Assembly (NCBI GenBank): GCA_021767845.1
Contig: JAASSQ010000107.1
Location: 1-9,536, forward strand
Length of the DNA: 9,536 bases
Reading direction: 5' to 3'
Source of the DNA: Roseovarius sp.
GTDB lineage: Bacteria; Pseudomonadota; Alphaproteobacteria; Rhodobacterales; Rhodobacteraceae
Shown here: positions 5,400 through 9,536 of the stretch, one piece after another
Layout: every line of letters starts with the position of its first letter
Position numbering within the stretch: the stretch's first letter is position 1
Made by a program: the position numbers and the translations under genes
The notes under the pieces: generated by a model
Told to the model about the DNA's origin: nothing
Databases searched by the model: none
What the model saw: only the letters and a program-made list of their open reading frames with translations

Positions 5400-6161
5400 A
5401 TGGCCAAGAAGATCGCCTTCGTCGCCAGTGATGCGCCAACGGCCCAGACCGCCCGTGCCGCATTGATGGCACGCTACGGCAATGCGCCCGAGGGCGATGC
5501 GGACGTGATCGTTGCGCTTGGCGGGGACGGGTTCATGCTTCATACCCTGCACCGCACCCAGGATTTGCAGGCGCCGGTTTACGGGATGAACCGGGGCACG
5601 GTCGGGTTCCTGATGAACGAGTATTCCGAAACCGACCTTCTGGACAGGCTGGACGAGGCCGAGGAAGAGGTCATCAACCCGCTGCGCATGAAGGCGCAAT
5701 GCGCGGACGGCACCATGCACGAGGCCTTGGCGATCAACGAGGTGTCGTTGCTGCGCGCCGGGCCGCAGGCTGCCAAGCTGAGGATCACGATCGACGGCCA
5801 TCTGCGCCTTGAGGAATTGGTCTGCGACGGGGCCTTGGTGGCCACGCCCGCCGGATCAACCGCCTATAACTACAGCGCGCACGGGCCGATCCTGCCGATC
5901 GGGTCGGATGTTCTGGCGCTGACGGCGGTGGCGGCGTTCCGTCCGCGCCGCTGGCGCGGTGCCCTGCTGCGCAAGACCGCCCATGTCAGGTTCGACGTGA
6001 TCCACCCCGAAAAGCGGCCTGTCATGGCCGATGCGGACAGCATCTGGGTCGAAAACGTGCTGTGGGTGGAAATCCACTCCGAACCCAGCATCGCGCATCG
6101 AATCCTGTTCGATCCCGGTCACGGCCTCGAAGAACGGCTGTTGCGCGAACAATTCGTGTGA
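5400..6161 (+). CDS. nadK: NAD kinase
   Basis: A 253-residue ATP-dependent NAD kinase (makes NADP from NAD, cytoplasmic), starting MAKKIAFVASDAPTAQTARAAL. Signature motifs: ALGGDGFML (39-47) with the catalytic Asp43 of GGDG; GMNRGTVGFLMNEY (62-75); the NE pair 113-114 in LAINEVSLLRAG; and CDGALVATPAGSTAYNYSAHGPI (142-164), the TPAGSTAYN loop that binds NAD. The length is typical of alphaproteobacterial NadK. The ATG at 5400 fits the usual family N-terminus. An in-frame GTG at 5391 (adding V-P-N) has an AGGAA purine tract at slightly better spacing and cannot be ruled out; longer readings back to 5226 lack family similarity. It is divergent from glyA and followed by the CGTCGGT repeat array. 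Confidence 0.96.
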   Translation: MAKKIAFVASDAPTAQTARAALMARYGNAPEGDADVIVALGGDGFMLHTLHRTQDLQAPVYGMNRGTVGFLMNEYSETDLLDRLDEAEEEVINPLRMKAQCADGTMHEALAINEVSLLRAGPQAAKLRITIDGHLRLEELVCDGALVATPAGSTAYNYSAHGPILPIGSDVLALTAVAAFRPRRWRGALLRKTAHVRFDVIHPEKRPVMADADSIWVENVLWVEIHSEPSIAHRILFDPGHGLEERLLREQFV

Positions 6162-6183
6162 CCGTGACGGTGGGTCGCGACCG

Positions 6184-6230
6184 CGTCGGTAAAACGTCGG
6201 TATCACGTCGGTGTGAGCGTCGGTTTTACC
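6184..6230. repeat. Four phased CGTCGGT direct repeats within an inverted repeat
   Basis: CGTCGGT occurs at 6184-6190, 6195-6201, 6206-6212 and 6218-6224, with spacings of 11, 11 and 12 bases, about one DNA helical turn each. The outer copies overlap an inverted pair GGTAAAAC (6188-6195) / GTTTTACC (6223-6230). A perfect 10-bp palindrome GGTCGCGACC lies just before, at 6173-6182. The array sits 22 to 97 bases after the nadK stop and ends 28 bases before the next gene. It resembles an iteron-like operator; it could also fold as a hairpin in the nadK 3' end. Confidence 0.7.
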
Positions 6231-6258
6231 AAAAGGGCCGCAGGCTTAGCTGAAGACT

Positions 6259-6936
6259 ATGGAACAAAGCGGCACCAGCCTTATATCCATTCTCTCCACC
6301 CCCTGCTTCCTGCTGGGTTGGGCGGCGCTCATGCTGCCCAGTCTTGCGATCCTGTTGGTCGACCTGCGCCGCCGGAACGCCCACCTGATGCCGTTGATGA
6401 AGTGGGTCTGGGCGCTGACCGTTGTCTATTCCGGCCCTCTGGGCCTGGCCGTCTATTGGTGGTCGGGGCGCAAGGAGATCGCGGCCGATGGCACGTGGCG
6501 GCGCGCCGCGCGGTCGGTGGCGCATTGCTATTCCGGCTGCGGCATGGGCGAGATTGCCGGGCTTGTGCTGACGGTCGGTATCCTGTCGCTCAGCACGGTC
6601 TGGGTTGCGACGATCACCTTTGCCTTTGCCTATGCGGCGGGATTTGCCCTGACCGTTGGTCCGCTGATGCAGGAAGGCACCAAGCTTGCGCAGGCGGTGC
6701 GCGATGCGATCTGGTCGGAAACCCCCAGCATCACGGTGATGGAGGTCGTGGCGATCGGGGTGGACCTGACGCTTGCGGGCGACGCAGGCATGGGCGAGGC
6801 GCTGTTCTGGTCGTCGATGATCGTGTCGCTGACCTGCGGCCTGATCGCGGCCTATCCGGTCAACGTGCTGCTGATCCGCATGGGCGTGAAGGAAGGCATG
6901 ATGGACCCCCGCAACACCGACCACGCGCACGGCTGA
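6259..6936 (+). CDS. DUF4396-type integral membrane protein
   Basis: A 225-residue membrane protein with about five or six hydrophobic segments (roughly 8-34, 46-67, 99-117, 118-135, 158-174, 182-207). The core signature SVAHCYSGCGMGEIAG (86-101), with His89, Cys90 and Cys94, and the C-terminal RMGVKEGM (207-214) are what I know from DUF4396-family proteins. The His/Cys cluster inside a membrane segment suggests metal or heme/copper handling, but the role of the family is not established. The C-terminus DHAHG is also His-containing. The ATG at 6259 has no strong ribosome-binding site; no better start was found. It is followed after 40 bp by a DJ-1/PfpI protein gene on the same strand, probably one transcript. 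The phased repeats at 6184-6230 are immediately upstream. Confidence 0.82.
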   Translation: MEQSGTSLISILSTPCFLLGWAALMLPSLAILLVDLRRRNAHLMPLMKWVWALTVVYSGPLGLAVYWWSGRKEIAADGTWRRAARSVAHCYSGCGMGEIAGLVLTVGILSLSTVWVATITFAFAYAAGFALTVGPLMQEGTKLAQAVRDAIWSETPSITVMEVVAIGVDLTLAGDAGMGEALFWSSMIVSLTCGLIAAYPVNVLLIRMGVKEGMMDPRNTDHAHG

Positions 6937-6976
6937 GCCGCCAAAGCAACATTCACACCGAAAGGAGGCGACGCAC

Positions 6977-7684
6977 ATGACACGCGTTCTGATGATCCTG
7001 ACGTCGAACGATACCCTTGGGCAGACCGGCGACAAGACGGGGTTCTACTGGGAGGAAATGGCCAAACCCTACTGGACCTTCCGCGATGCGGGGCTGGAGG
7101 TTGATCTGGCCAGTGTCGCCGGCGGGCAGCCCCCGGCCGATCCCGGCTCGGACGATGGAAACGGGCAGCGCAGCGAGGCCGTGCAGCGGTTCATGGACGA
7201 TGCCGAGGCGATGCAGGCGCTCAACACGACTGCGAAAATCGACGAGGTGGACCCCGCGCAATATGACGCGGTGTTCCTGCCCGGCGGTCACGGCACGATG
7301 TGGGATCTGCGCCAGACCGACGCGGTCGGCCAAGCGATCACGAAGATCTATGATCGTGGCGGTGTCGTCGGGGCGGTCTGTCACGGGCCAGCCGGCCTGC
7401 TGGGGGCCACGCTGAAAGACGGCACGCCCTTGGTCAAGGGCAAGCGCGTCAACGCCTTCACCAACGCCGAGGAAAAGGCCGTGGGCTTGGAAGACGTGGT
7501 GCCCTTCATGCTGGAAGACGCCCTGAAAGAGCAGGGCGCCAAGTTCGAAAGCAGCGTCGAGGAATTCTGCGGCCACACGGTGCGCGACGGTCGGCTTGTG
7601 ACCGGGCAGAACCCCGCCTCGTCCGAGATGACGGCACATTTGATGTGCGAGGCTCTGGAAGAAGCGGGTCTGAAGGCCGCGTAA
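6977..7684 (+). CDS. DJ-1/PfpI family protein (type 1 glutamine amidotransferase-like)
   Basis: A 235-residue cytoplasmic protein of the DJ-1/PfpI superfamily, closest in layout to Hsp31-like members with the TGxxxGFYWEEMAKPY N-terminus. The candidate catalytic set is visible: Glu26 in GFYWEE, the nucleophile Cys135 at the elbow GAVCHGPAG (132-140), and His136 beside it. The PGGHGTMWDL strand-turn (102-111) is typical. Such proteins act as glyoxalase III-type enzymes, chaperones or deglycases; which applies here cannot be read from sequence. The start is firm, with AAAGGAGG ahead of the ATG. A conserved-length insert (ASVAGGQPPADPGSDDGNGQ) follows the first half-domain. It is likely co-transcribed with the upstream DUF4396 gene. 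Its TAA ends three bases before the stop of the convergent CIA30 gene. Confidence 0.92.
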   Translation: MTRVLMILTSNDTLGQTGDKTGFYWEEMAKPYWTFRDAGLEVDLASVAGGQPPADPGSDDGNGQRSEAVQRFMDDAEAMQALNTTAKIDEVDPAQYDAVFLPGGHGTMWDLRQTDAVGQAITKIYDRGGVVGAVCHGPAGLLGATLKDGTPLVKGKRVNAFTNAEEKAVGLEDVVPFMLEDALKEQGAKFESSVEEFCGHTVRDGRLVTGQNPASSEMTAHLMCEALEEAGLKAA

Positions 7685-7687
7685 GGA

Positions 7688-8233
7688 TCAGTAAAGCCCG
7701 ATCCAACGGGCCGTGACATCGGCTTGATGATCGCGGCCGAATGCCACGACCCCGAGGCTGGTCACGGTCTCGGGGCGTGGTGTGGTGCGAAGCAGCGGAC
7801 CAGATGAACTGAACGCCGAAAAGGGCAGGCGGACGGTCCGCCAGTCCCCTGACGTGTCGAACGTTGCCTGGTAATATTGCCAAGGCAGGATCATGCCCCG
7901 CGTGCGCAGGTGGACAAAATACCGCTCCCCGTTGCCGCGCACCTGCAAAACCACGCCTTGCGCATCTGCGGGAAAGCCGCGCTCCAGATCGGCGCGGGCC
8001 TGGATGAAACCGCCCCGGTTTTCGGTGCTGACCCGCCCGGTCAGCCGGATGGCGGCCTTGCCCTCAAAAGCCTCGATGCGCGCGCTGCCCTCGCTGACGC
8101 CGCCCATCACCTGATCGCTGAAATACCGCCATTCGGCCGGCGGCGGCGGGGCGTAGCCGCCCACGGTTTCGGCCTGCAAAGGCGGGCCGAACAGGGCAAA
8201 AGCCAGAACGAGGGGCAGGAACCGGACAGGCAT
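7688..8233 (-). CDS. Secreted CIA30-family protein (NDUFAF1/CIA30-like domain)
   Basis: A 181-residue protein with an N-terminal Sec signal peptide (MPVRFLPLVLAFALFGPPLQA, cleavage predicted after Ala21), so periplasmic or exported. The mature part shows CIA30 domain features: EWRYFSDQVMGGVSEG (34-49), GRVSTENRGGFIQARADL (66-83), a V-L-Q-V-R-G-N-G strand with a following YFVHLRTRGM, and a YYQATFDTSGDWRTVRLPFSAF stretch with the galactose-binding-like jelly-roll pattern. In mitochondria CIA30 helps assemble complex I; bacterial exported members are uncharacterised and the link is by fold only. The ATG at 8233 is preferred because GGAG lies seven bases upstream; an in-frame ATG at 8245 (adds M-E-R-P) has a weaker site. 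It converges on the DJ-1 gene with three bases between stops and no terminator. Confidence 0.87.
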   Translation of the reverse strand: MPVRFLPLVLAFALFGPPLQAETVGGYAPPPPAEWRYFSDQVMGGVSEGSARIEAFEGKAAIRLTGRVSTENRGGFIQARADLERGFPADAQGVVLQVRGNGERYFVHLRTRGMILPWQYYQATFDTSGDWRTVRLPFSAFSSSGPLLRTTPRPETVTSLGVVAFGRDHQADVTARWIGLY

Positions 8234-8300
8234 TGGACGCTCCATTCGCTTGCCCTGATAATGGGTCCAATCGGGGGCAGGGACATGCGTCAAAATGGCA

Positions 8301-8328
8301 GCGCCGCCACGCGGGTGCATGGCGGCGC
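8301..8328 (-). terminator. Hairpin terminator downstream of prpE-type gene
   Basis: A perfect 9-bp stem, GCGCCGCCA / TGGCGGCGC (8301-8309 / 8320-8328), with a 10-base loop. On the minus strand the stem is followed by TGCCATTTTGACG, a short T-run three to four bases away. It lies 24 bases after the stop of the acyl-CoA ligase gene and before the CIA30 start, so it should separate the two transcripts at least partly. On the plus strand GGTTTT follows. Confidence 0.65.
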
Positions 8329-8351
8329 CGGTTTTCCAAGGCAACGGGCGG

Positions 8352-9536
8352 TCAGCTTTTGGGATACCCGATCGTCTGAAGCGCCTCCTTGATCTCGTCC
8401 AGAATCGCCGGATCGTCGATCGTGGCGGGCATCTTGAAGTCGGCCCCGTCAGCGATTTTCACCATGATTGCGCGCAGGATCTTGCCCGAGCGGGTCTTGG
8501 GCAGCCGATCGACCACCACGGCCAGCTTGAAGGCTGCCACAGGTCCGATCTGGTCGCGCACCATCCTGACGCATTCCTGCACGATTTCGGCATGGTCGCG
8601 GTTCACGCCCTTGGTCAGGCACAGGAAGCCGACGGGCAACTGGCCCTTCAGTTCGTCCGACACGCCGATCACGGCACATTCGGCCACATCGGGGTGGGCG
8701 GCCAGCACCTCTTCCATACCGCCGGTGGAAAGGCGGTGGCCCGCGACGTTGATGACATCGTCGGTGCGCGCCATGATCCAGAGATAACCGTCCTCGTCCT
8801 TCATGCCCGCATCGCCGGTTTCATAGTAGCCGGGAAAGGTATCGAGATAGGATTTGCGGAACCGGTCCTCGGCATTCCAGAGCGTCGGCAGCGTGCCCGG
8901 CGGCAGCGGCAGCTTGACCGCGATCGCGCCCAACTCGCCCGGCGGCATTTCGTTGCCGGATTCGTCGAGGATCTGCACGTCATAGCCCGGCATCGCCACG
9001 GTGGGCGAGCCGATCTTGACGGGCAGGGGCTCGATCCCCGCGGGGTTTCCGGCGATGGTCCAGCCGGTTTCGGTTTGCCACCAGTGGTCATAGACCGGAA
9101 CGCCCATGACGTTCTGCGCCCATTCGATCGTGTCTGGATCGGCGCGTTCGCCCGCCAGGTAGAGCGCGCGCAGGCATGAAATGTCGTAATCCTTGATGAG
9201 TTCGCCCTTGGGGTCGTCGCGCTTGATCGCGCGGAAGGCGGTGGGGGCGGTGAAGAAACTGCGGACATTGTGTTCCGAGATCACCCGCCAGAACGTGCCG
9301 GCATCGGGCGTGCCCACGGGTTTGCCCTCGAACACGATGGTGGTGTTGCCGTGGATCAGCGGCGCGTAGCAGATATAGGAATGGCCGACGACCCAGCCCA
9401 CGTCGGACGCCGCCCAGAACACGTCGCCCGGATCGACGTTGTAGATGTTCTTCATCGTCCAGTTCAGCGCCACCAGATGCCCGCCTGTCGCGCGCACCAC
9501 GCCCTTGGGCGCGCCGGTCGTGCCCGAAGTGTAGAG
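8352..9536 (-). CDS. prpE: Propionyl-CoA synthetase (acyl-CoA ligase), N-terminus outside window
   Basis: The last 394 residues of an AMP-forming acyl-CoA ligase; the fragment begins in the AMP-binding P-loop motif YTSGTTGAPKG (residues 2-12 of the fragment) and is open at the window edge. Following motifs: DVFWAASDVGWVVGHSYICYAPL, YDHWWQTETGW (adenine/ATP region), YYETGDAG, RTDDVINVAGHRLSTGGMEE (hinge A8 region), and PKTRSGKILRAIM with the catalytic, acetylation-regulated lysine at fragment residue 352. The overall pattern (VDPGDVFWAASDVGWVVGHSYI, KLPLPPGTLPTLWN) matches PrpE/ACSS3-like propionyl-CoA synthetases better than acetyl-CoA synthetase, so propionate activation ahead of methylmalonyl-CoA or methylcitrate metabolism is the likely role. 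An acetate preference remains possible. A terminator-like hairpin follows the stop. Confidence 0.93.
   Translation of the reverse strand, partial: LYTSGTTGAPKGVVRATGGHLVALNWTMKNIYNVDPGDVFWAASDVGWVVGHSYICYAPLIHGNTTIVFEGKPVGTPDAGTFWRVISEHNVRSFFTAPTAFRAIKRDDPKGELIKDYDISCLRALYLAGERADPDTIEWAQNVMGVPVYDHWWQTETGWTIAGNPAGIEPLPVKIGSPTVAMPGYDVQILDESGNEMPPGELGAIAVKLPLPPGTLPTLWNAEDRFRKSYLDTFPGYYETGDAGMKDEDGYLWIMARTDDVINVAGHRLSTGGMEEVLAAHPDVAECAVIGVSDELKGQLPVGFLCLTKGVNRDHAEIVQECVRMVRDQIGPVAAFKLAVVVDRLPKTRSGKILRAIMVKIADGADFKMPATIDDPAILDEIKEALQTIGYPKS

Noticed and set aside
6184..6230. CRISPR-like array
   Set aside because: Repeats are only 7 bases with 4-5 base spacers; this is a short phased direct repeat, not a CRISPR.
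6226..7035. Long minus-strand open frame over the DUF4396 gene (and a second one at 6953-7639 over the DJ-1 gene)
   Set aside because: Both are antisense to recognised proteins with good family motifs; they show Arg/His-rich shadow composition and no start context.
8295..9179. A 294-codon plus-strand open frame antisense to the acyl-CoA ligase
   Set aside because: The opposite strand carries unmistakable PrpE motifs over its length; the translation shows His/Gly/Asp-rich shadow composition with no domain.

Overview
The window is high-GC, densely packed bacterial chromosome. The protein sequences (LepA, SHMT, NAD kinase, a PrpE-type acyl-CoA ligase, a CIA30-family protein) and the small lipoproteins and small membrane proteins look like an alphaproteobacterium of the Rhodobacteraceae/Roseobacter group. 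This placement rests on protein resemblance and base composition, not on a marker gene. Most of the window is ordinary chromosomal core. The unusual material lies in roughly the first 2.6 kb and in a few intergenic stretches.

Layout. 1-608 is the 3' third of lepA (+). It is followed by a 135-bp-period tandem duplication (588-842) that carries the last 21 bases of lepA plus two different GTAG-headed hairpins per unit, like paired REP elements. Facing it on the minus strand are two very small lipoprotein genes (856-999 and 1054-1167). Next comes a small-gene island. Three plus-strand genes (1367-1615, 2024-2212, 2303-2488) encode paralogous two-helix membrane proteins that align without gaps over their first 58 residues. 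A minus-strand gene of unknown function (1631-1912) sits between the first two. The second and third paralogs each have an FNR/CRP-type half-site pair upstream, which suggests oxygen- or redox-responsive control.

2503-2584 is a cluster of GTACGAAAC palindromic motifs between convergent genes. 2587-3354 (-) is a YbfF-like alpha/beta hydrolase. 3433-3807 (+), probably with a GTG start, is a basic protein with one C-terminal membrane helix. A good bidirectional terminator (3871-3902) separates it from glyA (3919-5226, -). nadK (5400-6161, +) is divergent from glyA. After nadK comes a short array of four helically phased CGTCGGT direct repeats, then a DUF4396-type membrane protein (6259-6936) and a DJ-1/PfpI-type protein (6977-7684), probably co-transcribed. 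A secreted CIA30-family protein (7688-8233, -) converges on the latter with a 3-bp gap. The window ends inside a minus-strand propionyl-CoA synthetase (prpE-type) gene.

Genes working together: glyA (one-carbon units) and nadK (NADP supply) are neighbouring housekeeping genes. No large mobile element, CRISPR array, tRNA or rRNA is visible. The best candidate for something undescribed is the array of three paralogous small membrane proteins with FNR-like boxes. The REP-doublet duplication and the phased CGTCGGT array are secondary.
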